DNA of 64,000 nucleotides, taken from assembly GCA_902792815.1 (NCBI GenBank), contig CADBAY010000009.1, forward strand, positions 1 through 64,000, in the 5' to 3' direction. The position numbers and the translations under genes were made by a program. The notes under the pieces are model-generated. The model did no database searches and had not been told where the DNA came from. It was given only the letters and a program-made list of their open reading frames with translations. The DNA is from an uncultured Bacteroidia bacterium. Its GTDB lineage: Bacteria; Bacteroidota; Bacteroidia; Bacteroidales; UBA932. Shown in pieces: positions 46,273 to 55,881 of this stretch (position 1 is the stretch's first letter; each line of letters opens with the position of its first letter).

Positions 46273-47387
46273 AATGCAATTATATTATATATTTTTTCAA
46301 CGTCCTCTGTTTTCAGGTCGTAAAACATGGGCAGTCTGACAAGGGCGTCACTATAGTGGTCGCAATGATGAAGTGAACGGCCATCGTGCTTTGTTCGGTA
46401 AAAAGGACTGCTGTGTAGGCTCAGATAGTGAAAGACTGCTTGGATGTCATGTTCTTTCAATCTCTGAATCATTGCCGTTCGCTCTTCAAGTGAGTTGCAT
46501 ACCAAGTAAAACATATGCGCATTATTAGTGGCATAAGCTGGTATATCTGGAAGATGGAATCTTCCGGTATCGGCGAGCGGTTTCAAGCGGTGGTAGTATT
46601 CTTCCCAAAGAGCTTTCCGCTTACTCTGAATGGAATCCATCTCTTCCAGTTGAGCCCAAAGAAAAGCCGCAATAATCTCGCTTGGAAGAAAAGAACTGCC
46701 TGTGTCACACCATCCGTATTTGTTGACTTCTCCGCGGAAGAATTCGGCACGGTTTGTCCCTTTTTCCCATATGATTTCTGCACGACGGACGAAGCGGTCA
46801 TCGTTAACAACCAGCATACCACCTTCTCCGGAGATAATATTCTTTGTCTCATGGAAGGAAAAAGCCGCAAAGTGGCCGATGCTTCCTAAAGGACGTCCTT
46901 TGTAGAAAGAGTCAATAGCTTGTGCGGCATCTTCAACGACCAATAAATGATACTTGCCGGCAATCTCCATGATCCTGTCCATGTCGCAGGCGACACCGGC
47001 ATAATGGACGGGGACGATCACCTTGGTTCTAGGGGTAATCAATGCTTCAATTGTCTCGGCATCGATATTCGGATTACGTTCCATGCTGTCTGCAAAGACG
47101 ATCTTCGCCCCTGCCCGTACAAACGCAAGTGCTGATGAAACAAATGTATAACTCGGTACTATCACCTCGTCTCCCGGCTGAATGTCGCAGAGGATCGCAG
47201 CCATCTCAAGAGCATCAGTACAACTTGTTGTAAGCAGGCACTTTTTGAAGCCGTATTTCTCTTCAAAAAAGTGTTGGCAGCGTTTTGTAAAGACACCGTT
47301 GCCGGAAATTTGGCGGAAGTCTGTTACTGCTTCTTGAATATACTTTACCTCGTTACCCGTCAGATGTGGGCGATTGAAATCAATCAT
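46269..47387 (-). CDS. rffA: dTDP-4-amino-4,6-dideoxygalactose transaminase (RffA/WecE)
   Basis: A 372-residue PLP enzyme that aminates C4 of dTDP-4-keto-6-deoxy-glucose. Key parts: MIDFNRPHLTGNEVKYI, CTDALEMAAILCDIQPGDEVIVPSYTFVSSA, VEDAAQAI, and the Lys-carrying AFSFHETKNIISGEGG near residue 180. The length and pattern fit WecE. The substrate would come from RmlA and RmlB, which are not in this window. The neighbouring ATP-grasp, Asn-synthetase-like and wecF genes suggest a modified Fuc4N-type sugar. Confidence 0.92.
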   Translation of the reverse strand: MIDFNRPHLTGNEVKYIQEAVTDFRQISGNGVFTKRCQHFFEEKYGFKKCLLTTSCTDALEMAAILCDIQPGDEVIVPSYTFVSSALAFVRAGAKIVFADSMERNPNIDAETIEALITPRTKVIVPVHYAGVACDMDRIMEIAGKYHLLVVEDAAQAIDSFYKGRPLGSIGHFAAFSFHETKNIISGEGGMLVVNDDRFVRRAEIIWEKGTNRAEFFRGEVNKYGWCDTGSSFLPSEIIAAFLWAQLEEMDSIQSKRKALWEEYYHRLKPLADTGRFHLPDIPAYATNNAHMFYLVCNSLEERTAMIQRLKEHDIQAVFHYLSLHSSPFYRTKHDGRSLHHCDHYSDALVRLPMFYDLKTEDVEKIYNIIAL

Positions 47388-48499
47388 ATTACAAGTCTGC
47401 TGTTCGATTGATAAATCATGTAGCCGGATCTGTCCGCACTACATGTTACTGATTTTAATACCGGGCGTTCCGTTTCTATCCGTGTTATACACGGAAGAGA
47501 CCTTCTTTTTTGGAAAAAAGGTAGAAGACGTTCTGTTTCCTTACAGAGAAAAAATACTCCGGAAAAACAGTTCCTCGCGATAATAGGTTCTTTAAATTCC
47601 CCTAATGCGACTTGGATTACGCCTTTGACAAAGTCGTATCCGGTTGATAGTGGGACAAGATCGGAGCCGATGAAATCACCTCCCATTCTGGCCCCCAGTT
47701 CAATGATGGAAACATTGCCGTCTTCCGTAATCTTGTACTCCGTATGAGAGGCTCCGTTCGTAATTCCAAGCGCATCAAGAGCTCGACAAGTCAAGCTATA
47801 TATTTCGTTATATTGTTCCTGATTTAATTGTGCTGGTTCGTGATGTTCCAACTCAACGAAATGGGGAGCACCGGTTGTAACTTTATCGGTAATGGATAGT
47901 GGAAAGTGACGACCATTGTTAGAAATGAATTCTACGCTGATCTCCCTGCCATCAATATATTGTTCTACAATGGCTTCTTTCTTAAAGGAAAAGGCAATTG
48001 CGTCTTCGACACTTTGCACCAAACCGCTTATGTCTGTTATTTTTCGAACGCCCAAACTACCAGATCTGTCACAAGGCTTGACGATGAGGGGGAACTCCCA
48101 GTTTTCGGATTTAACTTCGTCTGGATTTGTAACGCGTTTAAATCTGGGGCATGGGATGCCGGCCTTTAGGAATGCTTCTCGCATCAGATACTTATTGTTG
48201 GCAATGACGCTGGCAGCATAGCTATTACCGGTTAGGCCCATTTTTTCTGCTACGTATGCGACGGTCGGCGCCGCGACATCTGAGGCTATTGTACAAATGC
48301 CGTCAATTCTTTCTTTGCGGCAAACATCCAAAATATCCTCCTTCTCAATAATTGAAATGGGATAGAAAACGTCTGCCTCATCTGCGCACACAGCACCCTC
48401 CTTCCATGCGAAGCATATGACGCGCAACAGCATCTCCTTTGCCTTTTTAACCAGAGGCAGCTGCAGGTAGCTTGCTCCTATTACTGCCAGGGTTTTCAT
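47384..48499 (-). CDS. ATP-grasp ligase family protein
   Basis: A 371-residue ATP-dependent carboxylate-amine ligase type protein. Visible parts: TLAVIGASYLQLPLVKKAKEM at the N-terminus, FPLIVKPCDRSGSLGVRKI (ATP loop), VEQYIDGREISVEFI, and SIIELGARMGGDFIGSDLV near the C-terminus with metal-binding acids. It lies between the aminotransferase and an Asn-synthetase-like gene, with four-base overlaps on both sides, so it may acylate the new amino group. The substrate is not known. Confidence 0.85.
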   Translation of the reverse strand: MKTLAVIGASYLQLPLVKKAKEMLLRVICFAWKEGAVCADEADVFYPISIIEKEDILDVCRKERIDGICTIASDVAAPTVAYVAEKMGLTGNSYAASVIANNKYLMREAFLKAGIPCPRFKRVTNPDEVKSENWEFPLIVKPCDRSGSLGVRKITDISGLVQSVEDAIAFSFKKEAIVEQYIDGREISVEFISNNGRHFPLSITDKVTTGAPHFVELEHHEPAQLNQEQYNEIYSLTCRALDALGITNGASHTEYKITEDGNVSIIELGARMGGDFIGSDLVPLSTGYDFVKGVIQVALGEFKEPIIARNCFSGVFFLCKETERLLPFFQKRRSLPCITRIETERPVLKSVTCSADRSGYMIYQSNSRLVI

Positions 48500-50271
48500 G
48501 ATTCAATCAGTTTGACAGCGGCAAGGACTGATAAACATTGGAGTTTATCATAAACCGCACAATCCTTGAAAAGGTGTGTCATATCCGCAGCGAGCACCCC
48601 AGCAGGGAGGTACTTGCAATTATCTTCCCAATACTTATCCAAGAATCCCTTAAAACCTGGATTTGTTGTGTACCAATAATCGACCGGGTTCATATTGCTT
48701 TTACTTAGGAGAACCATCGTCTTGGGTTTTTGCCCTTTCTGTCGTAGCCCGAGGCGACGTAGAATGAAACCTTTCGCCCATTTACTGAACTCGGGATTGG
48801 AAAAAGTGGGGATATCGTATCCTTTGATATGCCAATAATGCAAATCTTTATTCACGAAGGGCTCAATTATTTTGCCGGTATGCTCCCAAACATACTTTGC
48901 TGCGTCTGGATATTTGGACAGAATCCAGTCAAAGTAAATTTTGTGTCCAAAACGAAGGGATAGAGGAATGCTATAGCAATATTCGAGAAAATCCACGTCA
49001 GTAAAAGGAGAGCAACTTTCTGAATTTTCTTGAAAGGTCAGAAGACCTTGGTTGGCTCCAGTAAAAGCACGTGTATATAGACAGAATATCTCCTCGTTTT
49101 CATAGTAATCAACAAACTTATAATCTTTAAGTCTTTCGATCAATTCAAAAGAATAAGCGCCCTGCCCGATTTCAATGTGTGTATTATATTGATTCTTTTT
49201 GAAAAAAGTACCAATCACAGCATCGCCAATCTGTCCAGTATGAATGATGCCAAAAGGCTCATAATTAATCAAGTCCTCCATGCTTTTGCCATGTGACAGA
49301 CCGAAGAAATTTGCGCTTCCAAATGTTAATGGAGTAATTTCTTCTATTTTATTGACACAGTCGCCGCCATCCAGTGGCTTGAACAACCAGTCATGATGAA
49401 GGTCAATTGCGATTTGCTGGGCTATGGAGAAATCCAAGTAACCGGATTGGGAATATGTGATATTGAGTTGGTCTGTATAACCCATTTGGTGCGCCACCCA
49501 TGCGGTCATTCTGGAATCCAAACCGCCACTTAGACAAGTCAGATGCCGATAGCCATATTCACGGTCTTTCTCAAATTGGCGCATTATAGCCTGACGGAAA
49601 AGCGCATCAATTGTTTCAATGGCCTGTTCCTGAGTTATGCTGTTATCTGGTTTATTGGAAAATCGATGATATCGGATGATTTCCAGTCCGTCTGAAGAAA
49701 GCCGGAGATAATGACCGGCGGTCAGCTTATGAACTTCCTTGACCAGTGTCCGGTCTTCGAAGCAAAAACCATGGGTTAATGACATGTAAGCTCCGGTCTC
49801 ATCAATGGTTACCGGTATATGGTTGTATTTGAGACAATCAACCATAAAGCGCATCTCAGAACCAAAGAGGTGCCCACCAGGGGTTTGGGAATAGAACACC
49901 TGCTTTTCGCCGGTTTGCCCAGTATATATCAACCATTTATCTTTCTTTTTGTCAAACAGGGCACCTGAAAAAGATCCTCGGAACGAATTAAAGAAGGGCT
50001 CTCCCTTTGTTTGATACATTCTTATAATGCACTGCTTCCAAGAATCGGAAGCGTACTGCTGCATTAATTCGTGGGTGTTCAAAACGACACCTTCAACGAT
50101 GACCAGATATAGTTCATCTTCAAAGAAGAGCCTGTCGTTCATGAATTTGTTCACGACCCTCCTTTCAACGGAGTATCCGTTTCCGGCAATACTGTCTATT
50201 TTCAGTTTTTTTCTTTTCTCAGGCGAAAAGGCAAAATGCTCTTGCCCGATATGAATTATGAAGCCAGGCAT
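48496..50271 (-). CDS. Asparagine-synthetase-like protein lacking the glutaminase cysteine
   Basis: A 591-residue two-domain protein. The N-terminal glutaminase-like domain starts MPGFIIHIG where active enzymes start MCG, so the catalytic Cys2 is absent and ammonia release from glutamine is unlikely. The C-terminal ATP-pyrophosphatase domain has its intact loop HLTCLSGGLDSRMTAWVA (about residue 245). Such proteins can use another amine or form amide bonds on sugars or peptides. It lies in a tight overlapping group with rffA, the ATP-grasp gene and wecF. Confidence 0.85.
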   Translation of the reverse strand: MPGFIIHIGQEHFAFSPEKRKKLKIDSIAGNGYSVERRVVNKFMNDRLFFEDELYLVIVEGVVLNTHELMQQYASDSWKQCIIRMYQTKGEPFFNSFRGSFSGALFDKKKDKWLIYTGQTGEKQVFYSQTPGGHLFGSEMRFMVDCLKYNHIPVTIDETGAYMSLTHGFCFEDRTLVKEVHKLTAGHYLRLSSDGLEIIRYHRFSNKPDNSITQEQAIETIDALFRQAIMRQFEKDREYGYRHLTCLSGGLDSRMTAWVAHQMGYTDQLNITYSQSGYLDFSIAQQIAIDLHHDWLFKPLDGGDCVNKIEEITPLTFGSANFFGLSHGKSMEDLINYEPFGIIHTGQIGDAVIGTFFKKNQYNTHIEIGQGAYSFELIERLKDYKFVDYYENEEIFCLYTRAFTGANQGLLTFQENSESCSPFTDVDFLEYCYSIPLSLRFGHKIYFDWILSKYPDAAKYVWEHTGKIIEPFVNKDLHYWHIKGYDIPTFSNPEFSKWAKGFILRRLGLRQKGQKPKTMVLLSKSNMNPVDYWYTTNPGFKGFLDKYWEDNCKYLPAGVLAADMTHLFKDCAVYDKLQCLSVLAAVKLIES

Positions 50272-51380
50272 TATGAGTTCAAGACGTTAACGATTTCCAG
50301 GTTTTTTTTGTGCATCGCATCTCTTCCATAAATTGAAGCAATAATCTTACGGTTTTGCTCCATTTGGTCGACGGATAAAGGACTCAGAGATGTCTGGTTG
50401 TCCGGACTTAAATCGTCCTCAAATGAAAAGATGACTGTTCCAATCCGCTTGAAAAAAGGAAGAAGTGGGTTCCGGTTACTCAAGTAAACCCGGGATCCAA
50501 GCCATAGCGCAGTAAGGATATTGCCGAAAGCCTGAGGCCGATAATGAGGCATTACTACGACAGAGCAACTTTGGATAATACGATTATATTCCGGCCTAGG
50601 GATGAAAGATATAAGCGGCATAAAACGGTCGCCAAACATGCGTCTTCCTTTCTTCAGAATGGCTTTTCTTATCCAAGACTCCCCGTAACTAAGCGGCACA
50701 ACTATTTTTGAGGAGCCAAGCTTGAACTTCTTGAGTTGCCTCATTCCGTCAATATGGTTACATTCTAAACTGCTTGAGTTCCCGAGCAGAATGTTATCGC
50801 CATCATGTTCCGCGTTAACTAGTTCACCAATGGTTTCTTCAACTGAATAGTAGTTGTACCACAATTCCTTAATATCGGAATTAAAGTACTTTTTAACGAA
50901 GGCAAAATCTTCCGGAATGTCTGTAAGGCAGTAATCAATTCTCTGCAATAATTCATAGGGGATTTCAAACCTGGACAACTCCTTTTTCCCTTTGATGAGC
51001 CTCTTGATATCTTGTTTCCGTTGAAGCCATTGTGAAGAGGTGGATAGGTAATTAGCCGCAATATCTTTCCGACCATAGATATCTCCGCCCCAGAAGACCC
51101 AGGCAACTTTCACATGATTGGGCACAGCGCGCAGGACGCTCTCCTGCCAGGGATAAAATAGACCGTGAAGAACAATGGCTTTGTAATCTCCTAAGTGCTG
51201 AAGAAGGTTTTGGAATTCTTCCCGGTCCGCCCGTATTGTCTGTAACCCTTCAAATTTGTCAGAACAATCAGGAGCATATGAATGCGTGACAACTATAAAC
51301 TCGGAGCACATCTTTTCCTCCGAGAATTGTCTTATGGCATATTCTCCAAACTTATCGTCGTGTAAAAGATGAAGAATCAT
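50271..51380 (-). CDS. wecF: WecF-like 4-acetamido-4,6-dideoxygalactose transferase
   Basis: A 369-residue GT56 glycosyltransferase. Motifs: ILHLLHDDKFGEYAI, VAWVFWGGDIYGR, LLGNSSSLECNHIDG, IVVPLSYGESWI and VVVMPHYRPQAFGNI. In enterobacteria WecF adds Fuc4NAc to lipid II of common antigen. Together with the rffA-like gene this indicates a Fuc4N-type sugar in the polymer. It starts next to the Asn-synthetase-like gene and one base after the wzt stop. Confidence 0.85.
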   Translation of the reverse strand: MILHLLHDDKFGEYAIRQFSEEKMCSEFIVVTHSYAPDCSDKFEGLQTIRADREEFQNLLQHLGDYKAIVLHGLFYPWQESVLRAVPNHVKVAWVFWGGDIYGRKDIAANYLSTSSQWLQRKQDIKRLIKGKKELSRFEIPYELLQRIDYCLTDIPEDFAFVKKYFNSDIKELWYNYYSVEETIGELVNAEHDGDNILLGNSSSLECNHIDGMRQLKKFKLGSSKIVVPLSYGESWIRKAILKKGRRMFGDRFMPLISFIPRPEYNRIIQSCSVVVMPHYRPQAFGNILTALWLGSRVYLSNRNPLLPFFKRIGTVIFSFEDDLSPDNQTSLSPLSVDQMEQNRKIIASIYGRDAMHKKNLEIVNVLNS

Positions 51381-52664
51381 TTATAGTGATTGAACTTTTG
51401 AAGCCCAGATGCCCTCACCCCAGTAACTATGCCATTCGCTGATTGGAGTTCCGTTGATAGTGTCAATTTCAAAAGTCAACGAATCATATACGGAGTCAAA
51501 ATACTTGTATGAAGAGGTGATATCTCCCTGCCCGACCCATACATCCAAAATGTATTTTCCACGTGCAAGATGGTGCTCAGGGATGCGAATCTCGAATTCT
51601 GCTATATTTTTCCCTTCTGGCCAAGTGATTTCCTGAGAATAAGCCATGCCAACTCTTGTGCCACCAAGAGCCACATTGTCTATCAATGTAGTAAACTGAA
51701 AAGTCTTTACGGTAATGACATTCCGTTTGACTTTTGCCGTAAAGACAATATCTTTATTGCTGTCAGACTTGAACGGGATATTCCTTGTGAGTTCCAAAAA
51801 CTCGATTTCTTTTGTCGTTACTCCGATTCGCCTGAATTCTGTTAAATGAGAGACATCCCCGATCTCCTGCAAATTGTTTGAAATGTAGGCATTGACGACA
51901 TCTCCTACAAGTCCGGTCTTCTTAATCTGACCTGTTTCCAAAAGGATTCCTGTTTTGCAGAGATTCTGAATGCTCGCCATATTATGACTCACGAACAGCA
52001 CCGTCCTTCCTTCGCCCTTGCTCACGTCCTGCATCTTGCCGATGGCTTTTTTCTGGAATTCGGCGTCACCAACTGCGAGAACCTCGTCAACTACAAGAAT
52101 TTCGGGGTCCAGGTGAGCCGCTACTGCAAAGCCCAAGCGTACCGTCATACCGCTGGAGTAGCGCTTGACAGGAGTGTCGATGTAGCGTTCGCAGCCTGAG
52201 AAGTCAATGATTTCGTCCAATTTTTTTGATATCTCTGCTTTGCTCATTCCCATGATCGCGCCGTTCATATAAATGTTTTCACGCCCAGTCATTTCCGGGT
52301 GGAAACCGGTGCCGACCTCCAGAAGTGCACCGATACGGCCGCGGGCGCGGATAGAGCCTACTGTCGGGCCGGTTACCTTGGATAGGAGCTTCAGTAGCGT
52401 GCTCTTGCCTGCGCCATTTCTTCCAATGATGCCGATCACATCCCCCTGTTCGACCTTGAAGTCTATGTCCTTTAGGGCCCATACATATTCGCTGGTACCG
52501 GCTTTCGTACGGTCGTTTGTCTCTCCGATTCTCAAATAGGGGTCTTCCTTTTTCAGAATGTTCATCTGCCACCAACGGTGCAGGTCATGGCTGAGGGTCC
52601 TTGTCGACACAAGTCCCAGCCGGTATTGTTTTCCTACATGATTGAATTCAATTGCAGTACTCAT
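51381..52664 (-). CDS. wzt: Polysaccharide ABC exporter ATPase (Wzt) with C-terminal domain
   Basis: A 427-residue ABC ATPase. Walker A is IGRNGAGKSTLLKLL (about residue 80), the signature RYSSGMTVRLGFAVA, Walker B EILVVDEVLAVGD. Residues about 265-427 form a separate beta-rich domain like Wzt-C, which in O-antigen exporters recognises the finished chain end. It pairs with the permease at 55882 although four genes' worth of DNA lies between them. Confidence 0.93.
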   Translation of the reverse strand: MSTAIEFNHVGKQYRLGLVSTRTLSHDLHRWWQMNILKKEDPYLRIGETNDRTKAGTSEYVWALKDIDFKVEQGDVIGIIGRNGAGKSTLLKLLSKVTGPTVGSIRARGRIGALLEVGTGFHPEMTGRENIYMNGAIMGMSKAEISKKLDEIIDFSGCERYIDTPVKRYSSGMTVRLGFAVAAHLDPEILVVDEVLAVGDAEFQKKAIGKMQDVSKGEGRTVLFVSHNMASIQNLCKTGILLETGQIKKTGLVGDVVNAYISNNLQEIGDVSHLTEFRRIGVTTKEIEFLELTRNIPFKSDSNKDIVFTAKVKRNVITVKTFQFTTLIDNVALGGTRVGMAYSQEITWPEGKNIAEFEIRIPEHHLARGKYILDVWVGQGDITSSYKYFDSVYDSLTFEIDTINGTPISEWHSYWGEGIWASKVQSL

Positions 52665-52668
52665 CTGA

Positions 52669-53916
52669 TTATCTTAAACAGCGTGTAATAATGCTTTCGT
52701 ATAAATCTGCATACCTCTCCGCTATTAGTTCCGGAGAGAAGCGGTTGATAATATCCTGTCTGATTTTGCTTGGGTCATATTTGGTTTCAAGGGCCTTTTG
52801 AATACCTTCTATCAGCGCATTAACGGTAAAACCATTGCACCTTATTCCATTGTCTTCATTAATTAGATATGATGTCCCGCTGACTGGAAAAGCAACTATG
52901 GGCACTCCGCAGCAGAGGGCTTCAAGCGGGGTTTGGGCAAAGGCCTCCTGACAAGACGGCAAGACGAACAAATCTGCCGCAGAAAGCAGAAGAGACAAGA
53001 AGTCCTCGTTAATTACCAAGCCTGCTTTGTATATTTTGATATTTGTCCGGCGAGGGACATTACCTTTGCCGACACAAAGCAATACAAGGTTTGGAATGGA
53101 TAAAGTCTCAAGGGCCTCCAGCAGTACATTAAGCCCTTTGAAAGGGTCGTCAATATTATATGCACAAAACACAAATACTATACTGTTCTCCGGGACTTTA
53201 ATGACTCGTCTTGCAAATTCTTTATCCTGAATGACGAATTTATGGTAATCGACAGAGTTTGGAATAATTACCGAGGTCCGGTCTTTCATAAAGGAGTCAT
53301 TATGGCAAAAGTCATCCATCTCTTGGGACAGTGAAACCATTGTCAAATCTCCAATTCGGGAAAGAGCCTTTCTTTTGATGTCGGAGTATTTATCCTCCAG
53401 ATGCTTGTAATATGGATAATAACGAATGAAGATCTGCTTATAATGAAACCCACCATAGCCGATATTTTCATCATGGGCAGTCCAAACCACCGGCTTGTTG
53501 ATAGAAGCAAAAAAAGACCTGTAGTCAACAAAATTCTCTATCCAATGAAGGTGAATAATGTCAGCGTCCTTGATTGCCGGATGGTCACATAGAGAATAAC
53601 TTGAAATTGGAGATGTGAACAAAGACCTGTTTTGCGGCGCGACGGCACGAAGGTATTTTTTGTCTTTTTCGCTTTCGGTTTTGAATGGGCCATGCCGCAG
53701 CATAAACCGCATTAAACGATTGAGGAAGCGATTCCGCGGAAGTTTGTAACTATTCCAAGTTGCTTTTTCAACTTCAACGACCGATTCTTCGGAACAATTT
53801 TTTTCTGACACATGCAATGTGCTGTCAATACCCATTGTCCGGAGCGACAAATGGATACGAAGCGCAGCAAGGCCGGCTCCGCCATAATCCAATGTTGACA
53901 AGTGAACGACCTTCAT
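52669..53916 (-). CDS. Glycosyltransferase, GT4 family
   Basis: A 415-residue GT-B enzyme: KVVHLSTLDYGGAGLAALRIHLSL at the N-terminus, IIHLHWIENFVDY and VWTAHDENIGYGGFHY in the middle, and LFVLPSCQEAFAQTPLEALCCGVPIVAFPVSGTSYLI at the C-terminus, the GT4 pattern. It lies just upstream of wzt in transcription order, with a 142-bp gap before it. Confidence 0.9.
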   Translation of the reverse strand: MKVVHLSTLDYGGAGLAALRIHLSLRTMGIDSTLHVSEKNCSEESVVEVEKATWNSYKLPRNRFLNRLMRFMLRHGPFKTESEKDKKYLRAVAPQNRSLFTSPISSYSLCDHPAIKDADIIHLHWIENFVDYRSFFASINKPVVWTAHDENIGYGGFHYKQIFIRYYPYYKHLEDKYSDIKRKALSRIGDLTMVSLSQEMDDFCHNDSFMKDRTSVIIPNSVDYHKFVIQDKEFARRVIKVPENSIVFVFCAYNIDDPFKGLNVLLEALETLSIPNLVLLCVGKGNVPRRTNIKIYKAGLVINEDFLSLLLSAADLFVLPSCQEAFAQTPLEALCCGVPIVAFPVSGTSYLINEDNGIRCNGFTVNALIEGIQKALETKYDPSKIRQDIINRFSPELIAERYADLYESIITRCLR

Positions 53917-54059
53917 ACTTATCTTAGAGCATCCACATCAGACATCCTACATCTGACTCCTTATTCGGGATGTTAATCGGCCACCATCACTAAAGGTCGT
54001 GGGATAGTGTTTGTGTGCTGGTAAACTGCAGCCAGTATTTTTTTCTATGTTATTCACGT
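53917..54059. other. Gap inside the polysaccharide operon
   Basis: A 143-bp non-coding stretch with no consensus -7 box, repeat or hairpin that I can support. It is the longest gap among the glycosyltransferase genes and may mark a join between blocks gained separately. Confidence 0.4.
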
Positions 54060-55025
54060 CTAATGTTTTTTGACAAACCTTTTGATTCTGGCGAGGAAAC
54101 AATAAGAGTAGAAAGATATGGGGTTCGAGGCAAAACGTCTTTTTTTGTTATAAGCATTAGCCTTCCTTGAGAATACCCGAGCATTTTTATAATCGAATCG
54201 CCGGAATGCCATGGAGAGCAGCAAGTCATTTTTGTACCGATCCCACTCTGCATCAGTGGCGGAATAGTGATACTTAGATGGCAAGTGGTTGCAAACATAA
54301 AGATATGTGTCCTTTTCTCGAAGCATGCGCGAAGCGAGTTTCTCATAACTCTCAGGTCTTGTAATGGAGGTCGTCTCTATCCCGAAGGTTGCCGTTGAGT
54401 CAGGAATGAAGTCAAAATCTGTCCATGGCGAAATGAGAGCCCATGCGTTCCAATCCTGCAAGGTGAATCGATACTTGATAAAATCCTCCAGATTCAAATG
54501 GCTGAATAGGAAAGACGCCCGATACATAATCGTTGCATTACACCAACTCGTATGCCCACGCATGATGGCGTCCACAAGAGGAATGGAACGGTCAATATAG
54601 GCTTTTTTTTCTATTATCTCCCCCGTTGTACGATTATGTGTACGATGATTGGTAATCAGCACATTAGAATCGGCATGGGCTTCCATATAATCTAATTGAA
54701 TCTGGAGCTTTTCCGGATTGTGCCAGTAGTCGTCGTTGTCGCAGTTGCAAATATATTTCCCCCGACATGCCTTGATACATGTTGCCCAATTCGCTCCCAG
54801 CCCTATATTTTCCTCATGAAAAATGAGATGGATTATACCTGGATACTGTTCTTTAAATTTGAGAAGGACTTCCCTTGCATTGTCTGTTGAACAGTCATCG
54901 CCAATGATAATTTCGACTTCTGCATTAACTCTCTGTTTTAGAATACTGTCAATGGCTTGCCCAACCGTTTCTGCACGGTTATAATTTGGAATGACTACAG
55001 ATATCAGTGTTCGTTTTGTTTCCAT
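54060..55025 (-). CDS. Glycosyltransferase, GT2 family
   Basis: A 321-residue GT-A enzyme: LISVVIPNYNRAETVGQAIDSIL, IIIGDDCSTDNAREVLLKF, IGLGANWATCIKACRGKYICNCDNDDYW with the metal-binding DNDD. It probably adds one sugar of the repeat unit. The C-terminal region is basic, as often seen where such enzymes touch the membrane. Confidence 0.9.
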   Translation of the reverse strand: METKRTLISVVIPNYNRAETVGQAIDSILKQRVNAEVEIIIGDDCSTDNAREVLLKFKEQYPGIIHLIFHEENIGLGANWATCIKACRGKYICNCDNDDYWHNPEKLQIQLDYMEAHADSNVLITNHRTHNRTTGEIIEKKAYIDRSIPLVDAIMRGHTSWCNATIMYRASFLFSHLNLEDFIKYRFTLQDWNAWALISPWTDFDFIPDSTATFGIETTSITRPESYEKLASRMLREKDTYLYVCNHLPSKYHYSATDAEWDRYKNDLLLSMAFRRFDYKNARVFSRKANAYNKKRRFASNPISFYSYCFLARIKRFVKKH

Positions 55026-55032
55026 TAAAGGA

Positions 55033-55857
55033 CTATTTATCTATATACTTCCTTCCAGTAAAGAAACTTTTAATGAACCTATAAGGTCGAAGTATCTTTG
55101 CTCCAATTCGGTAGGGTAATCCATCCCGATAGTATTCAACCAATCTTTTAAGCCATATTATATCTGTGAGATAATTCTCGTAAATATCAGGATGATTTGA
55201 AACTATTTTTTTTAGCGTGAACTCCATGTGAGGAGTCATCGACTTTGTCATAGTTCCCTTTCTAATACGATAGAAAAATAAAGTATCTTCTATACAATAC
55301 ACATTATCATCAGGCTTTAGCAGGGACAGTAAAAAATCCCAGTCTTCATAGCCAAACCGCATATTTTCGTTGTATCCTGTTGTTTTATCATAATCGGCAC
55401 GTCGAAATATGCAACTACAGAAAATCATGTTCTTCCAAATGAAGGCATCATAACTATATTCACCTAATGACCAGGCACCAGAAACATGGCCGAATTTCGC
55501 GGCTTTACAGTAGACAAGTTTCGTCTCTGGAAAACTCTTAAAGCGTGATATCGCTTTTTCCAAATATGAACTTCCAATTAAGTCATCAGCGTCCAGGGGG
55601 AGAATGAAATCTCCAGAACTCTTGCTGATTCCGAAATTTCTGGCAGAAGGAAGCCCACCATTATTCTTATGCACATATGCAAAGCGAGAATCTTTATCGA
55701 TATATGTTTTTGCAACCTCTTCGGTATTATCGGTTGAACCGTCATTTACGATGATACATTCCCAGTCGGTATATGTTTGCGCTAATACTGAATCTAAGGC
55801 ATCAGACAAAAAAGAGGCTTGATTATAACAGGGAACAATTACTGAAACTAATGGCAT
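55033..55857 (-). CDS. Glycosyltransferase, GT2 family
   Basis: A 274-residue GT-A enzyme: LVSVIVPCYNQASFLSDALDSVLAQTYTDWE, CIIVNDGSTDNTEEVAKTY, SSGDFILPLDADDLIGSSYLEKA (DADD metal site). It lies between the GT2 gene at 54060 and the wzm gene. Sugar specificity cannot be read. Confidence 0.9.
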   Translation of the reverse strand: MPLVSVIVPCYNQASFLSDALDSVLAQTYTDWECIIVNDGSTDNTEEVAKTYIDKDSRFAYVHKNNGGLPSARNFGISKSSGDFILPLDADDLIGSSYLEKAISRFKSFPETKLVYCKAAKFGHVSGAWSLGEYSYDAFIWKNMIFCSCIFRRADYDKTTGYNENMRFGYEDWDFLLSLLKPDDNVYCIEDTLFFYRIRKGTMTKSMTPHMEFTLKKIVSNHPDIYENYLTDIIWLKRLVEYYRDGLPYRIGAKILRPYRFIKSFFTGRKYIDK

Positions 55858-55881
55858 GGCAAAAATCAGAAATAATATGTT

